A stretch of 64,000 bases of DNA from Capillibacterium thermochitinicola. GTDB lineage: Bacteria > Bacillota > UBA4882 > UBA10575. The notes beneath the pieces are model-generated. The model did not search any database and was not told the DNA's origin. It saw nothing but the letters and a program-made list of their open reading frames with translations. The translations under genes were made by a program, and so were the position numbers. Positions 44,702-52,870 of this stretch are shown one piece after another (position 1 is the stretch's first letter; each line of letters begins with the position of its first letter). The DNA is taken from NCBI RefSeq assembly GCF_013664685.1, contig NZ_JAAKDE010000001.1, positions 62,001 to 126,000 of the forward strand, written 5' to 3'.

Positions 44702-46402
44702 TTGATCGGACGTCTTCTGGGCAATCGATATAGAATTATGGAATTGATCGGCGAAGGGGGAATGGCCTTAGTTTATAAGGCCGAATGTACCCTGCTGCAA
44801 CGGGTGGTGGCCATCAAAATTCTACGGGAACAGTTCTCGGCGGACCGGGAGTTTGTCGAGCGGTTTCGCCGGGAAGCGCAGGCGGCGGCCAGTCTATCCC
44901 ATTCCAATGTGGTTAATATTTTCGATGTGGGCCAGGATGGCGACATCCATTATATTGTAATGGAATATATTGCCGGTCGCAATTTGAAGGAGTTAATCCG
45001 CGAGGAAGCACCTTTTTCTTTAAACCGGGCCTTAAGAATTGCTTTGCAGATCAGTGAAGCTTTGCGCCACGCCCATGAGCACAACATAGTCCACCGGGAC
45101 ATTAAACCCCATAATATTTTGATCACGGAGGATGGTTTGGTTAAGGTCACCGACTTCGGGATTGCGCGGGCCGTGACGGCGAGCGGGTTCACGCAAACGG
45201 GAGTCGTCATGGGGTCGGTGCAGTATTTCTCGCCCGAACAGGCAAAAGGGCTTCCGGTTGGCCCCCAGTCGGACCTGTACTCATTGGGCTGTGTCCTTTA
45301 CGAGATGCTCACCGGGGAAGTGCCGTTTACGGGGGAAAGCCCGATCGCGATCGCCCTTAAACATCTGCAGGAGGAGCCACCCTTGCTCGACCGGCTGGCG
45401 GCAAAGTACCCGAAAAGTGTGGTTGATTTACTAAAACGCGCTCTGGCGAAAGATTTGGACCGGCGCTACCCTTCTGCTCTGGTCTTGAGTAAGGACATCC
45501 AGGAAATTCTCGGTTTGAAGCCCGACGAAATGGATTTCGAAGATTATCCGACCCAGATCCTTGATTTTACGCTCGAGCACGAAGTGGTGGCTGAAGAGAA
45601 CGAAGCTCCGAAAGGGAGAAGGAGTTTTAAACAGTCTTTGCAGACCTTTGGTGTTGTTCTTGTCTCGCTCATGATTGCGCTGGGCCTGGCTGGAGTGGGT
45701 TATCTGTACCTGATTCCGCCCCGGGCGGAAGTGGCGGTCCCCAATTTCGTCGGTTTTGAGTTCAGCGTGGCCGAGCGTCTTGCCCATGAGAATGGGTTAA
45801 AGTTAAATGTGGTCAAACGAGAACCGGATGATACGGTACAACCGGACGGCGTCCTTTCGCAGGTGCCCAAGGCGGGGATGATTGTCCGGCGCGGGCGCGT
45901 GATTGATGTGGTCTTGAGTTCCGGGATCGAGACGGTATTGGTTCCGGATTTGACCGGGAAAACTTTGACGGAGGCCGAAATCCTGCTGGACCAAGCGGGG
46001 CTGAAGAGAGGCGATGTTTACGCCGAGAGTAACCGGAATGTGCCGAAAGACCGGATTGTCAGGCAGAAACCGGCCCCCAACACCAAGATCCAAAAAGGGG
46101 CGTCCGTTGACATTTACCGGAGTTTGGGGCCGGAATACGTGGAGGTGCCGAATTTTATCGGGTCTTCACTGGTTAAAGTCCAGTCCGAACTGGCCAGTTT
46201 AGGTTTGGTCTTTAATGATGCCGTGGTCTACAAGACCAGTCCCTACCCGCGCGGGAATATTTTGGACCAAAGCCCCTTACCGGGCGAGGTTGTGCCGTTG
46301 AATACAGAGATGCGATTTACGGTCAGTTCCGGTCCGGCCGGGTTTAATTCGGAGCCGGCCGAAGCGGAGCCCATCAATGAGGAGCCCATCAATCACGAGT
46401 AG
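44702..46402 (+). CDS. prkC: Ser/Thr kinase with three PASTA repeats
   Basis: 566 residues. Kinase domain (about 8-265): GEGGMALVYKAE, VVAIKIL, IVHRDIKPHNILI, VTDFGIARA. One membrane helix near 313-335, then three extracellular PASTA repeats (PNFVGFEFSVAERLA, PDLTGKTLTEAEILL, PNFIGSSLVKVQSEL) that bind muropeptides or lipid II. Controls wall synthesis, germination and stationary-phase processes in relatives. TTG 44702 behind GAGGTG. With its phosphatase, FHA protein and IreB nearby it forms a signalling block. Confidence 0.96.
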   Translation: MIGRLLGNRYRIMELIGEGGMALVYKAECTLLQRVVAIKILREQFSADREFVERFRREAQAAASLSHSNVVNIFDVGQDGDIHYIVMEYIAGRNLKELIREEAPFSLNRALRIALQISEALRHAHEHNIVHRDIKPHNILITEDGLVKVTDFGIARAVTASGFTQTGVVMGSVQYFSPEQAKGLPVGPQSDLYSLGCVLYEMLTGEVPFTGESPIAIALKHLQEEPPLLDRLAAKYPKSVVDLLKRALAKDLDRRYPSALVLSKDIQEILGLKPDEMDFEDYPTQILDFTLEHEVVAEENEAPKGRRSFKQSLQTFGVVLVSLMIALGLAGVGYLYLIPPRAEVAVPNFVGFEFSVAERLAHENGLKLNVVKREPDDTVQPDGVLSQVPKAGMIVRRGRVIDVVLSSGIETVLVPDLTGKTLTEAEILLDQAGLKRGDVYAESNRNVPKDRIVRQKPAPNTKIQKGASVDIYRSLGPEYVEVPNFIGSSLVKVQSELASLGLVFNDAVVYKTSPYPRGNILDQSPLPGEVVPLNTEMRFTVSSGPAGFNSEPAEAEPINEEPINHE

Positions 46403-46438
46403 TTATTTGCACCAAGCTAGGTTACAGGAGGAGTTTGT

Positions 46439-47371
46439 TTGCCGGTTGGGCGGATCAATAGAATAGTCGGGGGTTTTTATTATATCAGCACCGAAGATGG
46501 ACGAACGATTACCGCAGTACCCCGGGGCAAACTGCGGCGAAGCGACGGGATCGTCGTCGGGGATGTGGTCGATTATGAGTTAACCGCTCCGGATCAAGGT
46601 GTGATCGAGGGTGTGCATCCCCGCCGTAACCTCTTGAAACGCCCCGTAGTGGCGAACATTACCCAAGTAGCGGTGGTTTTTGCGCATAAAAATCCCGATT
46701 TCAACTATTTATTAATCGACCGGCTGCTCGTGATGCTGGCGGCTTTACACCTTCCAGCCTTACTCCTCTTTAACAAGACCGATCTGGTTGACGAGAAGAC
46801 CGCTTCAGAAAATGCTCAGCCTTACCGAAGAATAGGGTATACCACCCTTTGTACAAGCACCAAAAGCGGGCAGGGTAGAGAAGAACTCCTGGCCGCCTTG
46901 CAGAAGGAGACCACCACTTTGGCGGGGCCTTCCGGTGTCGGCAAGTCGGCGTTGATTAATATGATCGTGCCCGGCGTCAAACAACCGACGGGGGCAGTCA
47001 GCGCCAAAATTGGGCGCGGGCGGCATACCACCCGGGAGGTAAGACTCCTAGCCCTGCCGGAAGGGGAGGGTTTTCTGGTCGACACGCCCGGCTTTAGCCA
47101 GCTGGATCTGGATTTTATCTCCCCTGCGGAGCTGGCCGGTTGCTTTCCGGAGTTTGGCGCTGCCGAACAGGAATGCCGGTTTCAGGGTTGCTTCCATGAC
47201 CAGGAACCGGATTGTGGCGTGAAGGCGGCAGTCGCGGCGGGTAAGATCTACCCTTGGCGTTATGAAAATTACCTTACCTTCCTGGCGGAAGTGAGAAGCT
47301 GGGAGGAGCAGAAACGTCAACGGCCCCGGCGGACGCGGGATAAAGGAGTTGGTCATGATCGCCGGTATTGA
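46439..47371 (+). CDS. rsgA: Ribosome small-subunit GTPase RsgA
   Basis: A 310-residue circularly permuted GTPase for 30S maturation. N-terminal OB fold (GRINRIVGGFYYISTEDG), FNKTDLVD (G4), GPSGVGKSALINMI (G1), DTPGFSQL (G3), and a zinc site with Cys/His (CRFQGCFHDQEPDC). TTG 46439 after AGGAGG. Overlaps rpe slightly. Confidence 0.95.
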   Translation: MPVGRINRIVGGFYYISTEDGRTITAVPRGKLRRSDGIVVGDVVDYELTAPDQGVIEGVHPRRNLLKRPVVANITQVAVVFAHKNPDFNYLLIDRLLVMLAALHLPALLLFNKTDLVDEKTASENAQPYRRIGYTTLCTSTKSGQGREELLAALQKETTTLAGPSGVGKSALINMIVPGVKQPTGAVSAKIGRGRHTTREVRLLALPEGEGFLVDTPGFSQLDLDFISPAELAGCFPEFGAAEQECRFQGCFHDQEPDCGVKAAVAAGKIYPWRYENYLTFLAEVRSWEEQKRQRPRRTRDKGVGHDRRY

Positions 47372-48029
47372 AGTTGCGCCCTCAATTTTAAATGCCGATT
47401 TTGCGGACCTCCGTGCGGAAGTGGCCAAAGTGGCGACGGCTGATTGGCTTCACCTCGATATCATGGATGGGCATTTTGTTCCCAACCTTTCTTTCGGGCC
47501 GGCGGTGGCCAAAGCCCTCCGTCCCTATTCCAAACTTCCCTTTGAAGCCCATCTCATGGTGACCAACCCGGAGGTTTATATCCAACCCTTCAAAGAGGCG
47601 GGCGTTGCCCGTGTGCTTGTCCATCCCGAGGGAACGCTTCATCTTCACCGTTTGGTCCAGCAGATTAAGGCGTCCGGTTTGGAAGCCGGGGTGGCTTTGA
47701 ATCCGGCGACACCGCTTAGTATGATCGATCTGGTCTTGCCTGAACTGTCCATCGTCCTGATCATGACGGTAAACCCCGGGTTTGGTGGGCAAAGTTTGAT
47801 CCGGGGTGTTTTGCCCAAGATCCAACAGCTTCGACAAAGGGTGAACGCGGACGGTATCAACTGCCGGATCGGCGTGGATGGCGGGATCAACCAGACGACG
47901 GCCGCGGAAGTTGTCGCGGCCGGTGCTGATTTTATTGTGGCGGGGACCTATATTTTCCGGAACCAGGAAGCTCCCGCCCAGGTGATTGCTACTTTGAAAC
48001 AATTGGGTGCCGCGAAGATTGCGGACTAA
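47355..48029 (+). CDS. rpe: Ribulose-phosphate 3-epimerase
   Basis: A 224-residue TIM barrel interconverting ribulose-5-P and xylulose-5-P. VAPSILNADFADL, WLHLDIMDGHFVPNLSFGP (metal and catalytic Asp), EAHLMVTNPE, MTVNPGFGGQ, and GVDGGINQTTA. ATG 47355 with AAAGGAG upstream; TTG 47349 is less likely. The rsgA-rpe linkage is conserved. Confidence 0.95.
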   Translation: MIAGIEVAPSILNADFADLRAEVAKVATADWLHLDIMDGHFVPNLSFGPAVAKALRPYSKLPFEAHLMVTNPEVYIQPFKEAGVARVLVHPEGTLHLHRLVQQIKASGLEAGVALNPATPLSMIDLVLPELSIVLIMTVNPGFGGQSLIRGVLPKIQQLRQRVNADGINCRIGVDGGINQTTAAEVVAAGADFIVAGTYIFRNQEAPAQVIATLKQLGAAKIAD

Positions 48030-48047
48030 GAAGAGGGGGTAAAACAC

Positions 48048-48524
48048 ATGACTTTTCAACATATTGATTCTTTTGTCCGTGCTGTGCATACCGTAATCGC
48101 CATGATGCTGGATCCAGACGTTAAAACCGGTAAACCCTTTTTTAACGACCATCCCCTGACCAAATACGATCTGGCTGTCTTGGTAGGAGTCCTAGGCGAT
48201 CTGCAGGGGCAAGTCATCTGTGGCATGGATGTCGAGACCGGGAAGAATATTATCGGCCGGATGTTGGGGGTCGAGAACCCGGTGATTGATGCCATGGGTA
48301 AAAGTGCCCTTTGCGAGTTGAAGAATATTATCGTCGGGACCGCCAGTACCAACCTGTCGGAAGTTGGATACCGCTGTAACATTACTCCCCCTTTGCTGTT
48401 GAGCGATGGTAAGGTGCCCGATTTTCTTAAACATATCGACACCGCACTAACGATTCCGATTACCACTGGTTCCGGTAAGATCGAACTGAATCTTTTTCTA
48501 AAGAAAGATGAACTTGCTTCTTAA
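48048..48524 (+). CDS. CheX-like chemotaxis phosphatase family protein
   Basis: A 158-residue protein of the CheX/CheC fold: helical N-terminus (FVRAVHTVIAMMLD), LVGVLGDLQGQVICGMD, ALCELKNIIVGTASTNLSEVG (the ExxN catalytic-type motif, here ELKN), and ITTGSGKIELNLFL at the end. CheX dephosphorylates CheY-P. No other chemotaxis gene is in the window, so this orphan may act on another receiver protein. ATG after AGAGGGGG. Confidence 0.85.
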   Translation: MTFQHIDSFVRAVHTVIAMMLDPDVKTGKPFFNDHPLTKYDLAVLVGVLGDLQGQVICGMDVETGKNIIGRMLGVENPVIDAMGKSALCELKNIIVGTASTNLSEVGYRCNITPPLLLSDGKVPDFLKHIDTALTIPITTGSGKIELNLFLKKDELAS

Positions 48525-48628
48525 GGTGTTATTTTTGGAATAAGACAAATAATAGTGGTGAACCACAAAAATTTCCACTGAGATATGGGGGGAGCTTTTT
48601 GTATCTCGGTGTTAAGGAGGGAAAGCCT

Positions 48629-48883
48629 ATGCATGACCAGACCATCCGCTTTGCGCCGAAAGATGAGGACCCGTTAGACGTCAGGAAGGTTCTTAAAGAG
48701 GTATGCGCCGCCTTAACCGAAAAGGGCTATGACCCGCTCGATCAGATTGTCGGCTACTTGCTTTCCGGAGATCCGGCCTACATCACCAGTCATAAAAACG
48801 CCCGCATTCTTATTCGAAAACTGGACCGCGATCAAATTCTTGAGGAATTGGTTCGGTATTATCTGGAAAGCGAGGGGGTTTAG
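48629..48883 (+). CDS. ireB: IreB family regulatory phosphoprotein (UPF0297)
   Basis: An 84-residue protein: QTIRFAPKDEDPLDVRKVLKEV, GYDPLDQIVGYLLSGDPAYITSHKNAR and LVRYYLE. In Enterococcus IreB is a substrate of the PASTA kinase IreK and controls cephalosporin resistance. Thr5 here aligns with one of the phosphorylated Thr. ATG 48629 behind AAGGAGGG. It lies five genes from the kinase and abuts murA, its stop touching the murA ATG. Confidence 0.9.
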   Translation: MHDQTIRFAPKDEDPLDVRKVLKEVCAALTEKGYDPLDQIVGYLLSGDPAYITSHKNARILIRKLDRDQILEELVRYYLESEGV

Positions 48884-50164
48884 ATGTCTTTTTTTCGGAT
48901 TGAAGGTGGTCGTCGTTTAAAGGGTACGATTCGGATTAGCGGTTCGAAAAACAGTAGTCTTGCTTTGATGGTTGGTGCCGCATTAGGCGATGAAGATGTA
49001 ATTCTCACCAATTTCCCCCAGGATTTGGACGCCGTGATCCTGGCGGATATTCTCCGGGAAATCGGGGTGAAAGTTGAAGAACAAGCTCCCGGCAAGGTGT
49101 TGATCAACGGTTCTGGGCTCAGGCGTAGACCGATCCCCTATGAACTGGCGCGGAAAATCAGGGGGTCTTTTTATGTGGCCGGGTTGATGTTGGCCCGTTT
49201 GAAAGAGGCGGAGGTCCCGCTGCCGGGAGGATGTTTTCTGGGGCCGCGTCCGGTTGATTTTCACATTAAGGGTTTTCAGTCTTTGGGTGCAGAGGTCAGT
49301 ATCGAACACGGTCTGATGAAAGCCAAGATGGGCAAACCGGTAGAGAACGGTTTCTTTATCAACCGGAGTAGTGTCGGGACGACGGTTAATCTGATGTATT
49401 TGGCCAGTTTGACGCCGGGGACTTTTGTTCTGGAGAATGCGGCCAAGGAACCGGAGATTGTTGATTTGGCGGTCCTCCTTAATGCGATGGGAGCGCGTAT
49501 CCGGGGGGCCGGGACGGAAGTAATCCGGATCCAAGGGGTCGATCGGCTGAGAGGGGCGGAACATACGATTATCCCCGACCGGATTGAGGCCGGCACCTAT
49601 ATGGTGGCGGTGGCTGCGACCCGGGGCGAAGCCGTTTTGGAGAACGTGATGCCCGATCACCTGCGGACGCCGATCATGAAGTTGCGGGAGGCCGGAGCCC
49701 TGGTGGAAGAAGGGGAGACCTCGATCCGGGTGGCGGCACCGGAACCTATGGTCAGCACCGATGTGGAGACCGCTCCTTATCCGGGCTTTCCCACCGATCT
49801 GCAGCAGCCCTTCGGGGTTTTGATGTCCGTTGCCCGTGGGACCAGTATTATCCGGGAGACCATCTTTGACAACCGTTTTCGCTATTTGGATGAACTGACC
49901 CGGATGGGTGCCGATGTGCGCGTTGACCGGGACCGGGCGATCATCAAAGGGGTACCGTCTCTGAGTGGGGCCCCGGTCGAAACCACCGACCTGCGGGCCG
50001 GGGCGGCCCTGGTGATTGCCGGTTTGATGGCAGATGGGGTGACCCTGGTTTCGGGGGCGGAAAACATCGACCGGGGTTACGAAAAAATGGTGGAGAAGTT
50101 ACGGGGGGTTGGAGCCAAAATCGAACGCCTCCATTCCGTTGAAGAGTGTAAAGAGGTAATTTAA
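48884..50164 (+). CDS. murA: UDP-GlcNAc 1-carboxyvinyltransferase
   Basis: First committed step of peptidoglycan synthesis. 426 residues with ISGSKNSSLALMVGAALGD, PGGCFLGPRPVDFHI (catalytic Cys about residue 117, the fosfomycin target), PGTFVLENAAKEPEIVDL and GFPTDLQQPFGVLMSVA. Directly follows ireB without a gap. In Firmicutes the stability of MurA is controlled through PASTA-kinase signalling, which makes this linkage notable. Confidence 0.97.
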   Translation: MSFFRIEGGRRLKGTIRISGSKNSSLALMVGAALGDEDVILTNFPQDLDAVILADILREIGVKVEEQAPGKVLINGSGLRRRPIPYELARKIRGSFYVAGLMLARLKEAEVPLPGGCFLGPRPVDFHIKGFQSLGAEVSIEHGLMKAKMGKPVENGFFINRSSVGTTVNLMYLASLTPGTFVLENAAKEPEIVDLAVLLNAMGARIRGAGTEVIRIQGVDRLRGAEHTIIPDRIEAGTYMVAVAATRGEAVLENVMPDHLRTPIMKLREAGALVEEGETSIRVAAPEPMVSTDVETAPYPGFPTDLQQPFGVLMSVARGTSIIRETIFDNRFRYLDELTRMGADVRVDRDRAIIKGVPSLSGAPVETTDLRAGAALVIAGLMADGVTLVSGAENIDRGYEKMVEKLRGVGAKIERLHSVEECKEVI

Positions 50165-50175
50165 AAAGACGAAAA

Positions 50176-50209
50176 AACAACTGTCGACGGCGACGGTTGT
50201 TTTTTTTAT
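50176..50209 (+). terminator. Terminator after murA
   Basis: AACAACTGTCG (50176-50186) and CGACGGTTGTT (50191-50201) pair with one G-U, followed by T7. Confidence 0.88.
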
Positions 50210-50291
50210 TATTTCCCGGCCTGGTGATGGGGATGGGAAAAGTCATAATTGGCCGAATAAGAACATAAAAATGGTGGGCGGGGTGAAATAG

Positions 50292-50750
50292 ATGCTCAAG
50301 GCGAACCTGGTCCTTTTTTTATTCTTATGCATCGGCCTTTTCTTTGGAAATAGCCTGGTTGCCGCCGGTGCCGGCACCTTGTTGGTTTTGAAGCTACTCA
50401 ACAGCCCGGTATTGCTGGCGGTTTTGGAGAGACACGCCCTCCAATGGGGGTTGCTTTTTCTTTTGATTGCGGTCATGGTACCGTTGACCAAAGACCAGTG
50501 CGGAGGGAAAGAGCTGCTGGCCGTCCTCCTGACTCCCGCCGGATTGGTGGCGGTGGTCGGGGGAATTACCGCCGCCTATCTTTCCGGACAAGGACTGGAT
50601 TTACTCTATTATAAGCCGGAGATCATGATTGGACTGGTGATCGGAACGGTCTTGGGGGTCTTCTTTTTCAAAGGAATGCCGGTCGGTCCACTGGCGGCGG
50701 CCGGACTGGCGGCCGTTCTTCTAAAGTTGATGGGTTTAGCCCAGAAGTGA
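50292..50750 (+). CDS. DUF441 family membrane protein
   Basis: A 152-residue protein with four or five membrane helices: ANLVLFLFLCIGLFFGNSLV, LEWxLLFLL-like ALQWGLLFLLIAVMVPL, LLTPAGLVAVVGGITAAYLS and IMIGLVIGTVLGVFFFKG. It matches DUF441 (YtwI type) in length and pattern. Function unknown. First gene of a three-gene membrane cluster with yqhV and ylbJ. Confidence 0.85.
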   Translation: MLKANLVLFLFLCIGLFFGNSLVAAGAGTLLVLKLLNSPVLLAVLERHALQWGLLFLLIAVMVPLTKDQCGGKELLAVLLTPAGLVAVVGGITAAYLSGQGLDLLYYKPEIMIGLVIGTVLGVFFFKGMPVGPLAAAGLAAVLLKLMGLAQK

Positions 50751-50761
50751 GGTGTCAGGGG

Positions 50762-51025
50762 ATCGAAAGCCGTAATCTGGTGGGGATGGCTGTCCTCAGG
50801 ATTATCTCCGGTTGTTTGGAGATTGGTACTGCTTTGCTTTTCTTGCGTTTAAAAAAAGTCGAGATCGCCCTGCAGCTCAATGCGGTCCTTGGTTTAGTGG
50901 GGCCGATCGTCTTTTTACTCGTTAGCGGCCTGGGTTTGATTACGGTGGCGACGAAGGTCTCCCCGTATAAAGTGGCGTTGGTGGCCTTGGGCGTGGCCTT
51001 CATCGTGCTGGGGAGTAGAAATTAA
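50762..51025 (+). CDS. yqhV: YqhV family membrane protein, start probably ATC
   Basis: About 87 residues with three membrane helices: MAVLRIISGCLEIGTALLFL, ALQLNAVLGLVGPIVFLLV and VALVALGVAFIVLG. It matches the Bacillus YqhV/DUF2619 type, which is carried by spore formers. GTG 50747 overlaps the DUF441 stop and has no ribosome site, and ATG 50786 removes conserved residues. ATC 50762 lies seven bases after TGAGGTG. Function unknown. Confidence 0.75.
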   Translation: MESRNLVGMAVLRIISGCLEIGTALLFLRLKKVEIALQLNAVLGLVGPIVFLLVSGLGLITVATKVSPYKVALVALGVAFIVLGSRN

Positions 51026-51060
51026 CAGTCTGGAATTGAGGAGGCAAAGGAGGAGTGGCT

Positions 51061-52344
51061 GTGGTGACCGGGATGGGATTTTCAGGACGAAAAGGCCTTT
51101 TTTATTTCACCGCGCTCTGTTTCGCGCTGATTACCTTATCATTGGCAATCTTCCCCAAAGCTGGGCTGGCCGCTGCCCGGGACGGGCTGGCCATCTTCGC
51201 GGAGGTAGTTCTCCCTTCCCTTTTGCCCTTTTTTATTCTCTCCGAGATCCTGCTCGGTTTGGGGGTCGTACATTTTATCGGGGTCTTCCTGGAACCACTG
51301 ATGCGACCGGTCTTCAATGTTCCCGGGGTCGGGGCCTTTGCCCTGTCCATGGGTTTGGCGGCCGGTTATCCAATGGATGCGGTGATTACCGCCAAATTCC
51401 GGCGGTTAAAACTCTGTACCCGGATTGAAGGCGAGCGGTTATTGGCCTTTACCAACACGGCGGACCCGCTTTTCATGTTTGGCGCGGTTGCGGTCGGCAT
51501 GTTTGGCTACCCGGAGCTTGGGGTAATCATTGCCGTCACCCATTACCTGGCAGCCTTTACGGTCGGAATTGTCTTCCGCTTTTACGGGAGAAAAGAGGAA
51601 CGGTCGGCGGTGCAGGAAGAAACGGCTCCTGTTAACCTGTGGGAACGGGCGTTGGCGGAGATGCACAAAGCCTACCGGGAGGATGGGCGGCCCTTGGGCC
51701 AACTCCTGGCCGATGCGGTCAAAGACTCCGTCTCCACCTTATTGATGATCGGTGGATTTATCGTTCTTTTTGCCGTTTTGTACCAGGTGATGTCGGAAGT
51801 GGGAGTGCTCCGGTATATCCTGCCGGTAGTGGAAGCCGGGCTGAAAATCTTTGGTTTAAATCCGGAATTAGGGGCGGCGGTCGTCAAAGGCTTCTTTGAG
51901 ATTGATATCGGGACGATGGCGGCGGCCAAGACGGCCGGGGCCCTGGCGGACCGGCTGATTATCGCTTCGGCCATCATTGCCTGGAGCGGGCTTTCGGTTT
52001 TGGGGCAGGTGATGAGTGTCGTTCATGGGACGGACTTGCGGGTTAAACCGTTTATCATTGCCCGGGTGCTCCACGCCGTGGTCGCCGGTTTCTACACCTA
52101 TCTGGCGCTGGGAATGGTGAAAGTACCCGAAGCACTCCCGGCCGCCCGGACGTTTACCGGCGGGGTAATCAGCCGCTGGATGCTTTCGGGCAAGCAGCTT
52201 TTGATCATTACCGGCCTTCTAATCGTTGCCGGCCTCTTCATGCGTTTTTTATCCGGGTATCGTTTGGTCTGCCGGACTGATCAGCCGGAACGGCAAACGG
52301 AAGAAGCGGCCGGTAAAATTGTTGGTAAAAAAAATCGGCTTTAA
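51061..52344 (+). CDS. ylbJ: Sporulation integral membrane protein YlbJ
   Basis: A 427-residue multi-pass protein with two Gate/nucleoside-recognition-type repeats. Hallmarks: GLAIFAEVVLPSLLPFFILSEIL, SMGLAAGYPMDA, LLAFTNTADPLFMFGAVAVGMF, SVSTLLMIGGFIVLFAVLY and AAKTAGALADRLIIASAIIAWSGLSVLGQV. In Bacillus it is needed for spore cortex formation. GTG 51061 is seven bases after AGGAGG; GTG 51055 is too close. Confidence 0.9.
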   Translation: MVTGMGFSGRKGLFYFTALCFALITLSLAIFPKAGLAAARDGLAIFAEVVLPSLLPFFILSEILLGLGVVHFIGVFLEPLMRPVFNVPGVGAFALSMGLAAGYPMDAVITAKFRRLKLCTRIEGERLLAFTNTADPLFMFGAVAVGMFGYPELGVIIAVTHYLAAFTVGIVFRFYGRKEERSAVQEETAPVNLWERALAEMHKAYREDGRPLGQLLADAVKDSVSTLLMIGGFIVLFAVLYQVMSEVGVLRYILPVVEAGLKIFGLNPELGAAVVKGFFEIDIGTMAAAKTAGALADRLIIASAIIAWSGLSVLGQVMSVVHGTDLRVKPFIIARVLHAVVAGFYTYLALGMVKVPEALPAARTFTGGVISRWMLSGKQLLIITGLLIVAGLFMRFLSGYRLVCRTDQPERQTEEAAGKIVGKKNRL

Positions 52345-52485
52345 TCCCGGCCGCTGGCCGGAGAGCAACGTCTTGTCTCTACAGTGTCGGGCGGTTTCCT
52401 GTTTATAATCACCAAAACCTCCAGAGGAAAACTAGTTTTACGGCTCTGAGCTTGGGAAAGCTAAGGGCGAAGGGAGGTGCTACAT

Positions 52486-52836
52486 ATGGGTGCCGGTCAA
52501 AGAAGTAATACCTTAGTCGTGAAAGAAGCTGCCCAGGCAATGGAGAAATTCAAGTACGAAGTAGCCAACGAACTAAACATCAACATGCAGCCGATTCAGG
52601 GGGATTACTGGGGGTATATGACCGCGCGTGATTGCGGTTCCGTCGGTGGCCAAATGGTAAAGAGAATGATCGAAGCCGCCGAGCGGTCTTTGGCGGAACA
52701 AGCGGCTTACCAGGCCTCTTCGGCTTTCCGGCAAACGGTCAATACCCCGCAAGCGGGACAAAATCTCAGCTCCGGACCGGGTGGTCCGTCGGTTTTAAGT
52801 TCGATCCCCGGCTTTACTCAGCCAACCCAACAGTAA
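52486..52836 (+). CDS. Alpha/beta-type small acid-soluble spore protein
   Basis: A 116-residue DNA-binding spore protein. The conserved core is KYEVANELNINM (in the germination-protease region) and GDYWGYMTARDCGSVGGQMVKRMIEAAE. After the core it carries an unusual tail of about 40 residues rich in Gln, Ser, Pro and Gly. ATG 52486 behind GGAGGTG. The 140-base upstream gap shows no clear SigG promoter; a CCGGCC/GGCCGG hairpin near 52350 has no T-run. Confidence 0.93.
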   Translation: MGAGQRSNTLVVKEAAQAMEKFKYEVANELNINMQPIQGDYWGYMTARDCGSVGGQMVKRMIEAAERSLAEQAAYQASSAFRQTVNTPQAGQNLSSGPGGPSVLSSIPGFTQPTQQ

Positions 52837-52840
52837 CATA

Positions 52841-52870
52841 AAACGGAGGCGTTTGCCTCCGTTTATTTTT
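52841..52870 (+). terminator. Convergent terminator after the SASP gene
   Basis: AAACGGAGGC (52841-52850), loop GTTT, GCCTCCGTTT (52855-52864), then ATTTTTT. The right arm overlaps the stop codon of the minus-strand gene. Confidence 0.9.
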
